From assembly GCF_024380015.1 (NCBI RefSeq), contig NZ_CP101508.1, positions 1 to 64,000 on the forward strand: DNA of 64,000 nucleotides, in the 5' to 3' direction. Source of the DNA: Photobacterium atrarenae. GTDB taxonomy: Bacteria > Pseudomonadota > Gammaproteobacteria > Enterobacterales > Vibrionaceae. The notes below the pieces were generated by a model. The model saw nothing but the letters and a program-made list of their open reading frames with translations. It was not told the DNA's origin and did no database searches. This document shows positions 47,946-57,292 of this stretch, one piece after another. Numbering within the stretch: position 1 is the first letter of the stretch; every line of letters begins with the position of its first letter. The translations under genes were made by a program, and so were the position numbers.

Positions 47946-49664
47946 ATGGCACTATTAGAAGTTAAAAATCTCCGTATCGAATATCCTTCCCGCCATGGGG
48001 TCCATGCTGCGGTGAAATCACTGTCGTTTTCGATTGAGCGCGGTGAAATTGTCGGTGTGGTCGGTGAATCGGGCGCGGGGAAATCGACGGTGGGTAACGC
48101 CGTGATCGATCTTCTGAGTCCGCCGGGGCAGATCGCCAGTGGCGATGTATTCTTGGATGGTGAAAAAATATCGGGTTTGACCCCGGAAGAGATGCGCAAG
48201 GTACGCGGCTCTAAGATTGGGTTTATTTTCCAGGATCCGATGACGTCATTGAATCCGCTGTTCACGGTGGAGCAGCAGCTGACCGAAACTATTATCACCA
48301 ATCTGGCTGTTAGTAAGGAAGAAGCCTATACCCGTGCGGTTAACCTGATGGCGCAGGTCGGCATTCCGCAGCCGGAATTGCGGATCAAGCAATTTCCACA
48401 TCAATTTTCTGGCGGGATGCGTCAGCGGGTGGTGATTGCTATTGCGCTGGCTGGCGAGCCGGATCTGATCATCGCTGATGAGCCGACCACCGCACTCGAT
48501 GTCTCCATTCAGGATCAAATTCTGAATTTGATCCGTGAGCTGTGCGTGAAGAAAAACGTCGGCTGCATGCTGGTGACCCATGATATGGGGGTTGTTGCCA
48601 ATGTCACGGATCGGGTCGCCGTGATGTATCGCGGCGATCTGGTCGAAATCGGCAAGACGGCGCAGGTACTGGGCCAGCCTTCACATCCTTATACTCAAAG
48701 CCTGATCTCAGCCGTGCCACGCTCGGATGTGAAGCTGGAGCGTTTCCCGCTGGTGAGTTATATCGAAGAAGCCGGAGAGATGAGCCAGCTGGATGTAAAA
48801 AACCACTGGCTGGGCCAGAGTCAGGATCAGCGCAGCTACACCGGGGCGCTGTTGCAGGTAGATAACGTCAACCTGCGCTTTGTCACCAAACACTCGTTCT
48901 TTGAGAGTCGCCGGGAGTACGTGCAGGCCTCGAATAACGTCAGTTTTGAGATCTTTGAAGGGGAAACCTTCGGCCTGGTCGGGGAGTCCGGCTCCGGGAA
49001 ATCAACCATTGCCCGGGTGATTGCCGGTTTATATCCGCCGAACTCCGGTAAAGTGGTGTTTGAAGGCATTGATTTGACCGGGTTGAAGAGCGAGGCCGAG
49101 CGGCGCCCACTGCGTCGTCAGATGCAGATGGTGTTCCAGAACCCTTACTCATCGATGAACCCGCGGATGAAAATCGCCGACATTATCGCTGAACCGATCC
49201 GCTTTCATCAGCTAACCGAGAATGATGCGCAAACCCGGCAAATCGTCAACGACCTGCTCGATCATGTCGGCCTGGGGCGTGCAGCCGGGGTGAAATATCC
49301 CCATGAATTTTCCGGCGGGCAGCGGCAGCGAATTTCCATTGCCCGTGCACTAGCCACCCGTCCGCGCCTGCTGATCTGCGATGAGCCGACCTCAGCGCTG
49401 GATGTGTCGGTACAGGCTCAAATTCTCAACCTGCTCAAAGATCTGCAAGACGAGCTAAACCTGACTATGTTGTTTATCAGCCATGACCTGCCGGTGATTC
49501 GCCAGATGTGTGACCGCATTGGTGTGATGCAGATGGGAACCCTGCTGGAAGTGTCACCGACCGAGCAGCTGTTCAACTCGCCGCAACATGAATACAGCAA
49601 ACAACTGATCTCACTGATGCCGGAATTTAAAGGCATGAGCCAGGAAGGATTGAAATTAGCCTAA
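47946..49664 (+). CDS. Peptide ABC transporter ATP-binding protein, fused two-domain type
   Basis: One 572-residue chain carries both ATPase domains of a dipeptide/oligopeptide importer (DppD-like then DppF-like). Domain 1 has Walker A GESGAGKST (about 43), signature SGGMRQRV and Walker B LIIADEPTTALD. Domain 2 has Walker A GESGSGKST (about 350), signature SGGQRQRI and LLICDEPTSALD. The ATG at 47946 starts the conserved MALLEVKNLRIEYPS; the frame extends upstream 38 codons but that part is not family-like. It heads a four-gene operon. Fusion of DppD and DppF units is known in Vibrio and others. Confidence 0.93.
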   Translation: MALLEVKNLRIEYPSRHGVHAAVKSLSFSIERGEIVGVVGESGAGKSTVGNAVIDLLSPPGQIASGDVFLDGEKISGLTPEEMRKVRGSKIGFIFQDPMTSLNPLFTVEQQLTETIITNLAVSKEEAYTRAVNLMAQVGIPQPELRIKQFPHQFSGGMRQRVVIAIALAGEPDLIIADEPTTALDVSIQDQILNLIRELCVKKNVGCMLVTHDMGVVANVTDRVAVMYRGDLVEIGKTAQVLGQPSHPYTQSLISAVPRSDVKLERFPLVSYIEEAGEMSQLDVKNHWLGQSQDQRSYTGALLQVDNVNLRFVTKHSFFESRREYVQASNNVSFEIFEGETFGLVGESGSGKSTIARVIAGLYPPNSGKVVFEGIDLTGLKSEAERRPLRRQMQMVFQNPYSSMNPRMKIADIIAEPIRFHQLTENDAQTRQIVNDLLDHVGLGRAAGVKYPHEFSGGQRQRISIARALATRPRLLICDEPTSALDVSVQAQILNLLKDLQDELNLTMLFISHDLPVIRQMCDRIGVMQMGTLLEVSPTEQLFNSPQHEYSKQLISLMPEFKGMSQEGLKLA

Positions 49665-49672
49665 CCCTGCTG

Positions 49673-49697
49673 CCCTGCCCGCAATCGGGCGGCAGGG
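49673..49697 (+). other. mRNA hairpin between ATPase and binding-protein genes
   Basis: CCCTGCC and GGCAGGG pair across a GC-rich loop, with no T-run. It probably protects or attenuates the polycistronic mRNA before the binding-protein gene. Confidence 0.5.
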
Positions 49698-49756
49698 AGC
49701 ATAACCTAGCAAACACAAGACAAAGGGAGTGACCTCCCGCATAAAGGAGCTATGCA

Positions 49757-51313
49757 ATGAAAACCATCAAGACCAAGCTGGCTGTGGCGCTCATGGCCGC
49801 AGGCCTGAGCTTTAGTGCTGCTGCTGCAGATATCAAGGTTGCTTATGACGCGGATCCGGTCTCGCTTGATCCCCATGAGCAGCTGTCCGGCGGTACACTG
49901 CAAATGTCTCATATGGTCTTTGACCCGCTGATCCGTTTTACCCAGGATCTGGATTTTGAGCCGCGTCTGGCTGAGAGCTGGGAGCGTGTCGATGATACAA
50001 CATTTCGCTTTTCACTGCGCAAAGGGGTGAAATTCCACTCCGGCAACGAGCTGACAGCCGACGATGTGGTTTGGACTTTTGATCGCCTCAAGCGCTCCGC
50101 TGACTTCAAAGCGATCTTTGAACCTTACACCGAGATGAAGAAGGTTGATGCCTACACGGTTGAGCTGAAATCCAAAGGTCCTTATCCGCTGGTGCTGCAA
50201 ACCGCGACCTACATTTTCCCGATGGACAGCAAGTTCTACAGCGGTAAAACCGCGGACGGCAAAGATAAATCTGAGCTGGTCAAGCACGGCAACTCTTTTG
50301 CATCGACGAATGTTTCCGGGACCGGTCCGTTTATTGTGACAGCCCGTGAGCAGGGCGTTGAAGTGATCTTTGAGCGTTTTAATGACTACTGGGATCAGGA
50401 CTCGGAAGGCAATGTCGACAAGCTGACTCTGGTGCCGATCAAAGAAGATGCCACCCGGGTGGCAGCCTTGCTGTCCGGTGGCGTGGATATGATTTATCCG
50501 GTGGCACCGAATGACCATCGCCGGGTGAAAAACACCAAGGGGATTGAGCTGGTGACCCTGCCCGGGACTCGGATCATCACGTTCCAGATGAACCAGAACA
50601 GCAATGAAGCGCTGAAAGATGTCCGCGTTCGCCAGGCGATTGTCCATGCGATCAATAACGAAGGGATCGTGAAGAAAATCATGAAGGGCTTCGCGACAGC
50701 TGCTGGCCAGCAAGGTCCGGAAGGCTATGCCGGCTATGATGCGAACCTGGTACCACGCTATGATCTGAAGAAAGCCAAGCAGCTGATGAAAGAAGCAGGC
50801 TACGAGAAAGGCTTTAAGCTGACCATGATGGCGCCGAACAACCGTTATGTGAATGATGCCAAAGTCGCACAGGCTGCTGCGGCCATGCTGTCGAAAATCG
50901 GCATTAAGGTTGATCTGAAAACCATGCCGAAAGCACAGTACTGGCCTGAGTTTGATGTCTGTGCGGCGGACATGATGATGATTGGCTGGCACTCAGATAC
51001 GGAAGATTCCGCAAACTTCTCAGAGTTCCTGACCATGACCCGCAACGAAGAAACGGGTAAGGGCCAGTACAACTGTGGCCACTACTCGAATCCGGAAGTA
51101 GACCGCCTGGTTGAAGCTTCGAATGTGGAAACTGATCCGGCCAAACGTGCGCAGATGCTGCAGAAAGTGGAGGCGACCCTGTATAACGATGCCGCGTTTG
51201 TCCCGCTGCACTGGCAGAACCTGGCCTGGGGTGCCAGCGAGAAGCTGAACATCAAGCCGATTGTGAATGCGATGAACTATCCGTACTTCGGCGATCTGGT
51301 GGTTGAAGAGTAA
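49757..51313 (+). CDS. Peptide ABC transporter periplasmic binding protein
   Basis: This is the solute receptor (SBP family 5, DppA/OppA type). The 518-residue precursor has a Sec signal with likely cleavage after Ala24 (MKTIKTKLAVALMAAGLSFS then AAAA, before DIKVAYDAD), and the family segments PLIRFTQDLDFEPRLAESWE, FRFSLRKGVKFHSGNELTAD and KDVRVRQAIVHAINNEGI. No lipobox, so it is free in the periplasm. AAAGGAG precedes the ATG. Bracketing hairpins suggest it is made in excess over the membrane subunits. Ligand size (di- or oligopeptide, or another compound) cannot be told by eye. Confidence 0.92.
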   Translation: MKTIKTKLAVALMAAGLSFSAAAADIKVAYDADPVSLDPHEQLSGGTLQMSHMVFDPLIRFTQDLDFEPRLAESWERVDDTTFRFSLRKGVKFHSGNELTADDVVWTFDRLKRSADFKAIFEPYTEMKKVDAYTVELKSKGPYPLVLQTATYIFPMDSKFYSGKTADGKDKSELVKHGNSFASTNVSGTGPFIVTAREQGVEVIFERFNDYWDQDSEGNVDKLTLVPIKEDATRVAALLSGGVDMIYPVAPNDHRRVKNTKGIELVTLPGTRIITFQMNQNSNEALKDVRVRQAIVHAINNEGIVKKIMKGFATAAGQQGPEGYAGYDANLVPRYDLKKAKQLMKEAGYEKGFKLTMMAPNNRYVNDAKVAQAAAAMLSKIGIKVDLKTMPKAQYWPEFDVCAADMMMIGWHSDTEDSANFSEFLTMTRNEETGKGQYNCGHYSNPEVDRLVEASNVETDPAKRAQMLQKVEATLYNDAAFVPLHWQNLAWGASEKLNIKPIVNAMNYPYFGDLVVEE

Positions 51314-51347
51314 AACGGAAAATATTGGCGGTCTCGCCAATCAGATT

Positions 51348-51378
51348 CGGTGCCGGGGGAAACGCCGGCACCGATTTT
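51348..51378 (+). terminator. Partial terminator after the binding-protein gene
   Basis: CGGTGCCGG and CCGGCACCG form a perfect 9-bp stem (51348-51356 with 51365-51373) followed by ATTTTC, 35 bases after the stop and 29 bases before the permease start. It likely reduces read-through. Confidence 0.65.
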
Positions 51379-51401
51379 CAGGATGATAGAAGGGGCAAGG
51401 A

Positions 51402-52379
51402 ATGTTTACGTTTCTGGTCAAGCGCCTGTTTCAGGCACTGATAGTGATGTTTGTGATCAGTCTGGTGGCGTTTGCCATTCAGGACAACCTGGGAGACCCG
51501 CTGCGCGAATTGGTGGGCCAGTCGGTATCAGAAGCTGAACGTCAACAACTGCGTGATGAGTTGGGTCTGAACGATCCGTTTATTACCAAATATACCCGTT
51601 TTCTGGGCAATGCGATCCAGGGCGATCTGGGCACCTCTTACTTTTACAAACGCCCGGCCACGGATGTGATCCTCAGCAAGCTGGTAGCCACTCTGGAGCT
51701 GGTGTTCGGTGCGACGCTGATCATTATATTCGTTTCGATCCCACTTGGGGTCTATTCGGCGATCCACCCGAAAAGTTTCTTTACCAAAGTTGTGATGGCC
51801 TTCAGTAGTATCGGGATCTCAATTCCTGTCTTTCTGACCGCGATCATGCTGATGTACATTTTCTCGATTGAGCTGGGCTGGCTGCCCTCTTATGGACGCG
51901 GCGAGACCAGTGATTTGCTGGGATGGGAGTCCGGTTTCTTTACCTTGGACGGCCTGAGCCACCTGGTGCTGCCGTGTATCGCACTGGCCTCGATCATGCT
52001 GCCGCTGTTTATCCGTTTGGTGCGATCTGAGATGCTCGAAGTGCTGAGTTCTGAATATATTAAGTTTGCCAAGGCCAAAGGCCTGGCAATGAATAAAGTG
52101 TATTACCAGCATGCCCTGAAAAATACCATGCTGCCGGTGCTGACGGTAGGCGGGGTCCAAATCGGCACTATGGTGGCTTACACCATTTTGACCGAAACGG
52201 TCTTTCAGTGGCCGGGGATGGGCTTTCTGTTCCTGGAGGCGATTAACCGCTCCGATACGCCGTTAATCACCGCATACGTTATATTTGTCGGCCTGATCTT
52301 TGTGGTCACCAACACCATTGTTGACCTGCTGTATGGCCTGGTGAACCCGACTGTCAATCTGACTGGCAAAGGAGAGTAA
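51402..52379 (+). CDS. Peptide ABC transporter permease (DppB-like)
   Basis: This inner-membrane permease subunit has 325 residues and about six membrane helices. It begins MFTFLVKRLFQALIVMFVIS, characteristic of DppB/OppB proteins, and has the EAA-loop segment EYIKFAKAKGLAMNKVYYQHALKN-like before the final helices (here EYIKFAKAKGL), plus ETVFQWPGMGFLFLEAINRSD. It is followed after three bases by the second permease gene. It should pair with the DppD-like half of the fused ATPase. Confidence 0.92.
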   Translation: MFTFLVKRLFQALIVMFVISLVAFAIQDNLGDPLRELVGQSVSEAERQQLRDELGLNDPFITKYTRFLGNAIQGDLGTSYFYKRPATDVILSKLVATLELVFGATLIIIFVSIPLGVYSAIHPKSFFTKVVMAFSSIGISIPVFLTAIMLMYIFSIELGWLPSYGRGETSDLLGWESGFFTLDGLSHLVLPCIALASIMLPLFIRLVRSEMLEVLSSEYIKFAKAKGLAMNKVYYQHALKNTMLPVLTVGGVQIGTMVAYTILTETVFQWPGMGFLFLEAINRSDTPLITAYVIFVGLIFVVTNTIVDLLYGLVNPTVNLTGKGE

Positions 52380-52382
52380 GTC

Positions 52383-53324
52383 ATGAGTAGTACGACAGTG
52401 ACCACACCGAGCCGCTGGGAGCGGTTTAAAAAGTCGGATATTTTGTATTATTTCCTCAGAGATAAAGTCGCAATGACCAGCTTTGCGGTCTTTCTGGTCT
52501 TTGTGGTAACCGCGTTATTCGCGCCTTTGATTTCGCCGACCGACCCTTATGATCTCTCATCCATTGATATTATGGACTCTGAGTTACCGCCTTCCTGGAT
52601 GGAAGACGGCGACGGCCGGTTTTTGCTCGGCACTGACGATCAGGGCCGTGATATTTTCTCGACCATTCTCTACGGCTCACGCCTGTCGCTGACCATCGGC
52701 CTGCTGGCAGTCGGCTTGCAGTTGATCCTCGGGGTGATTATCGGCCTGAGTGCCGGTTACTTTGGCGGCCGGGTGGACAGCTTCCTGATGCGGGTTGCCG
52801 ATGTGCAGCTCTCTTTCTCGACCATGATGGTAGCGATTATCGTCTCGGCAATTTTCCGTACTGCGCTGGGCGCTGAGTTGTATGCCCAATATGCGGTGAT
52901 CATGCTGGTGGTGATTATCGGGGTGGCGGAGTGGCCGCAGTACGCCCGGACCGTCAGGGCATCCGTATTGGCCGAGAAGAAGAAAGAATATGTGGAAGCC
53001 GCGCGGGTGATGGGCTTTAAGGCGCCGCGGATCATGTTCCGCCATATCCTGCCGAACTGCCTGTCGCCAATTCTGGTGATCTCCACCGTGCAGGTGGCCA
53101 ATGCCATCATGTCGGAAGCTGCGCTGTCTTTCCTCGGGCTGGGCCTGCCGGTCGATCAGCCGTCGCTTGGCTCGCTGATCAGCATCGGCTTTAACTACAT
53201 CTTCTCCGGCTCCTGGTGGATCACCGCCTTTCCGGGTCTGGTGCTGGTGGCACTGGTGCTGGTCATTAACCTGCTGGGTGACTGGCTGCGGGATGTCTTC
53301 AACCCGAAAATCTATAAAGGGTAA
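52383..53324 (+). CDS. Peptide ABC transporter permease (DppC-like)
   Basis: The second permease subunit has 313 residues, an extended N-terminus and about six membrane helices. Typical features are GTDDQGRDIFSTILYGSRLSL before the core, the EAA-loop segment EYVEAARVMGFKAPRIMFRHI, and EAALSFLGLGLPVDQPSLGSL. It starts three bases after the DppB-like gene with GGAGAGTAAGTC before the ATG. It ends the operon, which has a strong terminator 16 bases on. Confidence 0.92.
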   Translation: MSSTTVTTPSRWERFKKSDILYYFLRDKVAMTSFAVFLVFVVTALFAPLISPTDPYDLSSIDIMDSELPPSWMEDGDGRFLLGTDDQGRDIFSTILYGSRLSLTIGLLAVGLQLILGVIIGLSAGYFGGRVDSFLMRVADVQLSFSTMMVAIIVSAIFRTALGAELYAQYAVIMLVVIIGVAEWPQYARTVRASVLAEKKKEYVEAARVMGFKAPRIMFRHILPNCLSPILVISTVQVANAIMSEAALSFLGLGLPVDQPSLGSLISIGFNYIFSGSWWITAFPGLVLVALVLVINLLGDWLRDVFNPKIYKG

Positions 53325-53340
53325 GTGAACACTTCGCATG

Positions 53341-53367
53341 AAAAAGCGGCCGGATGGCCGCTTTTTT
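53341..53367 (+). terminator. Terminator of the peptide ABC operon
   Basis: AAAAAGCGGCC, GGAT, GGCCGCTTTTTT. Confidence 0.88.
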
Positions 53368-53716
53368 GTTTCAGGTTTCTTGGGAATAGCCCTGGGTGGT
53401 CATCTTTTCATCCAAGCGGGACAAATACTGCAGTCGTCGATTTTGTCACCAAACGGCTTGCGGGGTTGTCATTCCTTGGGCGCTGCTGAGCCCTGTCTTT
53501 ATGACACCCCACCATGAAGTCTATGTGTTGTCAGTTTCGACGTGTCGACCCTACGTCGTTCAGGGCGGTTTGACCGGGATTCATACATCCCCTTGGCGCC
53601 GAACCGGCCACTCCCGCTGGTTATATCTCTGCCCGGTCAAAATTAAGGGATACGGACTGTGCCCGCGGTCGTTGTGGCTGGATCTATTGGGGCTGGATGT
53701 GTGTCGTGGAAAACAC
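53368..53716. other. Gene-less stretch between convergent ABC operon and YjiH-type gene
   Basis: About 350 bases. An open frame across it (53396-53797) runs into the neighbouring gene antisense, has Cys/Trp/Arg-rich poor composition and no ribosome site, so it was rejected. A 10-bp inverted repeat, TTTGACCGGG (53569-53578) with CCCGGTCAAA (53632-53641), is the only structure noticed. Confidence 0.5.
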
Positions 53717-53742
53717 AAAGCCAGCTGTGGGCAGCTGGCTTT
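53717..53742 (-). terminator. Terminator-like hairpin after the YjiH-type gene
   Basis: AAAGCCAGCTG, TGGG, CAGCTGGCTTT, an 11-bp perfect stem, 24 bases past the stop on the minus strand, followed there by GTGTTTTCC. Confidence 0.65.
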
Positions 53743-53765
53743 GAATGGGAGAAAGTGCGGCGGGT

Positions 53766-55133
53766 TTAGAAGATCAGGTGGCCCATCAGCGCGATGACTG
53801 GCAGGGTGATCAGGGTCCGCAGGATGAAGATCAGGAACAGCTCCCATGGTTTGACCGGGATTTTACTGCCGATCAGCAGGGCACCGATTTCTGACATATA
53901 AATCAGCTGGGTCACTGACATGGCTGCAATCACGAAGCGAGTCAGGTCGCTCTCAATCCCTGAAGCCAGGATTGATGGCAGGAACATATCGGCAAAACCA
54001 ACCACAATGGTTTCAGAGGCCGCTGCCGCTTCCGGGATCCGCAGGAGTTCCAGGAACGGGATAAATGGCTGACCCAGAATGCTGAATACCGGGGTGTTTT
54101 CGGCAATCACCAGCGCTATGGTACCAATGGCCATCACTACCGGCAGGACGCCAAACACCATATCAACTGCATTGTGTACGCCTTCTTTGAATACTTTGCG
54201 CAGGCTGGTCACTTCACTGGCTTTTTCCAGTGCTTGTTCCAGTCCAAAGCCAATTACACTTTTACCGGCCGGCACCGCTTCTAAATCTTCGGTTGGCGCG
54301 GTGTCATCGATGAAGCGATCCTTTTTCCACGATAGCGGCGGCAGGCGCGGCACAATCACTGCGGCGACAAAACCAGCCAGACACACGGTCAGGTAAAACG
54401 GAACAAACATATGCTCCAGGTTGACCTGGGCAATGACCACCAGGCTGAAGGTGATGGAGACGGCGGTAAATGTCGTGCCGATCACTGCGGCTTCGCGCTC
54501 GGTGTAAATTTTGCTTTCGTACTGCTTGCTGGTCATCAGCACGCCAACACTGCCGTCGCCCAGCCAGGACGCGATACAGTTGACCGCAGAGCGACCCGGC
54601 AGGTTAAACAGCGGACGCATAATGCGGGTAAACAGTGCGCCAACAAATTCCAGCAGACCAAAATTCAGCAATAGCGGCAGCAACAGGCCGGCAAAGATGA
54701 AGACTGACAGCAGGACCGGCAGCAGATCATTCAGCACCAGACCGCCGGTCGCACCATCGTGGATCATCGCTGGACCGACTTTGAAGAAGGTCATCAGGAC
54801 GAAGATAGCGCCAAGCTGCTGGACCACAAACCAAGGCAGGCTTGGGTTGAGCAGGCCACTGAGAAAACTGTTATTGAGAATGACGCGTGGCTTGAAGAGT
54901 TTGGTGAAAAGGGTGGCCACAGCTGCCAGGCTGATCACAAAGGTAACCATGGCGGTCAGCATGCCGTCAAACACGGTTTGGACGGACTTGGCCAATACCG
55001 CAATCGGAATTGTCAGCGCATCCTGATATTGGATGGGCGCCATAAAGAGAAATACTCCCAGAAAAGAGGGAATAAAGAACATCAGCCAGTTCGCTTTGCT
55101 CGGGGATGATGTTGTAAGTGCCTGTTCCTGCAT
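53766..55133 (-). CDS. YjiH-type membrane protein (nucleoside-recognition/Gate domain family)
   Basis: The 455-residue protein has about ten hydrophobic helices and resembles the YjiH family, which has Gate (nucleoside recognition) domains. The function of these proteins is not established; transport of a small solute is assumed. Features include FFIPSFLGVFLFMAPIQYQ near the start, SWLGDGSVGVLMTSKQYESK and GLEQALEKASEVTSLRKVFK. It is monocistronic, with a long upstream gap before gorA, and convergent with the ABC operon. Confidence 0.75.
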   Translation of the reverse strand: MQEQALTTSSPSKANWLMFFIPSFLGVFLFMAPIQYQDALTIPIAVLAKSVQTVFDGMLTAMVTFVISLAAVATLFTKLFKPRVILNNSFLSGLLNPSLPWFVVQQLGAIFVLMTFFKVGPAMIHDGATGGLVLNDLLPVLLSVFIFAGLLLPLLLNFGLLEFVGALFTRIMRPLFNLPGRSAVNCIASWLGDGSVGVLMTSKQYESKIYTEREAAVIGTTFTAVSITFSLVVIAQVNLEHMFVPFYLTVCLAGFVAAVIVPRLPPLSWKKDRFIDDTAPTEDLEAVPAGKSVIGFGLEQALEKASEVTSLRKVFKEGVHNAVDMVFGVLPVVMAIGTIALVIAENTPVFSILGQPFIPFLELLRIPEAAAASETIVVGFADMFLPSILASGIESDLTRFVIAAMSVTQLIYMSEIGALLIGSKIPVKPWELFLIFILRTLITLPVIALMGHLIF

Positions 55134-55672
55134 ATTCGACCTTTAACGTTTAACGTATTGTTTTCGTTCAGAGTGGTGGCTGTAGTTATTATTGGTGGAA
55201 TAAATATTCACTGATTATCCATAATCAAGTAGTAGAAGATTACATTTTTTAGCGTTGAAATGGAATAGTTCACGGTGTTTTCTGTGTTTCTATTCACTTT
55301 ATGCTAAATTTGACTGTAATCACGCCGCGATAATCTTGACCTTTTGGTAACAAATGATCAACAAGAATTTTATTTTCGAATCCAACCTTGATCATAGTTT
55401 TGATAACTTTGTCGTTATGTTTACGACTGCTGATGTTCATTCACCCCGCCTGTTGAGGAGCGCAGCAAGGTGGGGGAGAGGTGGATGAAAGCGAAAACTT
55501 GCATCAAGGCATATTCAGTGATGGCGTATTCACTGAGAGTGGATGTTAAGGGGCTGGCTGGTGAACAGCATGACAACTGCCAAAGGAGCCATGGGGGCAG
55601 GGGACATGGCTGCATATTTTGATGATCAGGACAAACTTGGCAGCGTCGTGGGTGAATCATCAGGTCCGGCAA
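55134..55672. other. Gene-less region upstream of the YjiH-type gene
   Basis: About 540 bases with no convincing gene. The left 250 bases are A/T-rich and should hold the promoter of the leftward gene; GATTATCCATAATC near 55214 is a small palindrome. Open frames at 55421-55759 and 55543-55737 lack ribosome sites and have Pro/Ser/Cys-rich, non-family content. A direct repeat TATTCAGTGA / TATTCACTGA occurs near 55512-55535. Confidence 0.4.
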
Positions 55673-55705
55673 TAAAAACTGGCTATATCCAGGGATATAG
55701 CCAGT
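55673..55705 (-). terminator. Terminator of gorA
   Basis: ACTGGCTATATCC, short loop, GGATATAGCCAGT (minus strand), 13-bp stem, followed by TTTTTATT. Confidence 0.85.
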
Positions 55706-55779
55706 GGTCATTCGGGCTGTTTGGCGTGGCGTGCTAAGCGGTGTCCGGCATGGTCTCACGCTTGCCTTTACGCGTTGCC

Positions 55780-57135
55780 TTAGCGCATGGTCACGAACTC
55801 TTCCGAGCCGGTCGGGTGAATCGCTACCACGCTGTCGAAGTCCGCCTTGGTGGCGCCCATTTTCATTGCCACGCCGAAGCCCTGGATCATCTCATCCACG
55901 GTAAAGCCGATGCCGTGCAGGCCGACTACAGTTTCTTCCGGCCCGGCACACACCAGCTTCATCTTACATGGCTGACGGTTGCTGGTGACCGCGGTGTACA
56001 TCGCGGTAAAGCCGGATTTGTACACCTTCACGTTATCTTCGCCGTACTGGGCAATAGCTTGTGGCTCGGTCAGGCCGATGGTGCCGATTGGCGGGTGGCT
56101 GAAGACCACGGTCGGCACCAGGTTGTAATCCATCTTGGCGTCCGGCTTGTTGTTGAACAGGCGCTCAGACAGCTGGCGACCGGCTTTGACCGCGACCGGC
56201 GTCAGCTCGATCCCGCCTTCCATGATGTCGCCGACACAGTAGATCCCCTCGATATTGGTTTGTTGGTATTCGTCCACTTTGATGTAGCCGTGATCGTTGG
56301 TTTCTACGCCGGCTGCCGCCAGGTTGATCTTGTCCGTGGTCGGGTTGCGGCCGATGGCCCAGATCAGCAGATCGGTATTGTGGGACTCCCCGTTTTCAAA
56401 ATGCAGCGTGGTGGTGCCGTCGGCTTCTTTGACCACTTCTTTCGGCACGGAGTGGGTGTGCAGCGTCGGACCTTCGTTGTCCATCACTTCAATCAGGGTC
56501 TCGACGATCATCGGATCAAAGCTGCGCAGCGGTGATTCTTTACGCACGAACAGATGCGTTTCAGTGCCCAGCGCGTGCAGTACGCCGGCAATTTCAACGG
56601 CAATATAGCCGGCGCCGATCACGGCGGTGCGTTGCGGCTGCTCGTTCAGGGCAAAGAAGCCGTCGGAGTCGATCCCGTGCTCGGCACCCGGAATATTCGG
56701 GATGGTCGGCTCGCCGCCCACGGCGATCAGGATGTGATCGGCCGTGTAGTGTTCGCCGTTGACTTCGACGGTTTTCTCATTAACGAACTTGGCAAACCCA
56801 TTGATCACTTCAATTTTGTTGTTGCCCAGTACGTTGTCGTAGGCGGTGTGGATCCGGCTGATATAGGCCTCGCGGCTTTCAACCAGCTTGCTCCAGTCGA
56901 ACTTTTTCACGTCGACATCGAAGCCGTAATCTTTCGCGTACAGGTGCATGGCTTCAGCAATCTGAGCGCCGTGCCACATGACCTTTTTCGGCACGCAACC
57001 GACATTGACACAGGTACCGCCCAGTGCTTTGGCTTCGATCAGCGCGACTTTGGCGCCATACATTGCCGCCCGGTTTGCCGATGCAATACCGCCGCTCCCA
57101 CCACCGATACAAATGTAATCAAAATGCTTCGCCAT
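55780..57135 (-). CDS. gorA: Glutathione reductase
   Basis: GorA reduces oxidised glutathione with NADPH, keeping the cytoplasm reduced. The 451-residue flavoprotein has FAD motif GGGSGG at 11-16, redox-active Cys42 and Cys47 in [13 protein letters not shown], a NADPH-binding [17 protein letters not shown] with nearby arginines, and the C-terminal interface motif [20 protein letters not shown] and [12 protein letters not shown] containing the catalytic His-Glu pair. Length is the family norm. It is transcribed alone, downstream of rlmJ but with a terminator between. Confidence 0.97.
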   Translation of the reverse strand: MAKHFDYICIGGGSGGIASANRAAMYGAKVALIEAKALGGTCVNVGCVPKKVMWHGAQIAEAMHLYAKDYGFDVDVKKFDWSKLVESREAYISRIHTAYDNVLGNNKIEVINGFAKFVNEKTVEVNGEHYTADHILIAVGGEPTIPNIPGAEHGIDSDGFFALNEQPQRTAVIGAGYIAVEIAGVLHALGTETHLFVRKESPLRSFDPMIVETLIEVMDNEGPTLHTHSVPKEVVKEADGTTTLHFENGESHNTDLLIWAIGRNPTTDKINLAAAGVETNDHGYIKVDEYQQTNIEGIYCVGDIMEGGIELTPVAVKAGRQLSERLFNNKPDAKMDYNLVPTVVFSHPPIGTIGLTEPQAIAQYGEDNVKVYKSGFTAMYTAVTSNRQPCKMKLVCAGPEETVVGLHGIGFTVDEMIQGFGVAMKMGATKADFDSVVAIHPTGSEEFVTMR

Positions 57136-57232
57136 GACTTTCTCCGCTTGGATTGTACGATTTATTAGCTGGCCCTAGTGTAATCAAGAACGGTAAGAGT
57201 TACGAGCACCGGGCAGGAATAACTCATTGCCG

Positions 57233-57257
57233 AAAAAAGCGGGCCGGAGCCCGCTGT
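57233..57257 (-). terminator. Terminator of rlmJ
   Basis: On the minus strand AGCGGGC, TCCG, GCCCGCTTTTTTC. Confidence 0.82.
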
Positions 57258-57292
57258 TTCTGGAGATTGTTGATGATAACGTTGGCCGCAGG

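Noticed and set aside
53396..53797. 133-codon frame on the plus strand
   Set aside because: Overlaps the 3' end of the YjiH-type gene antisense, Cys/Trp/Arg-rich, no ribosome site or family features.
55212..55230. GATTATCCATAATC as a DnaA box or FNR site
   Set aside because: A single partial match; spacing and bases do not fit either consensus.
55421..55759. Open frames on both strands in the gorA upstream-downstream gap
   Set aside because: They cross the gorA terminator hairpin and lack ribosome sites.
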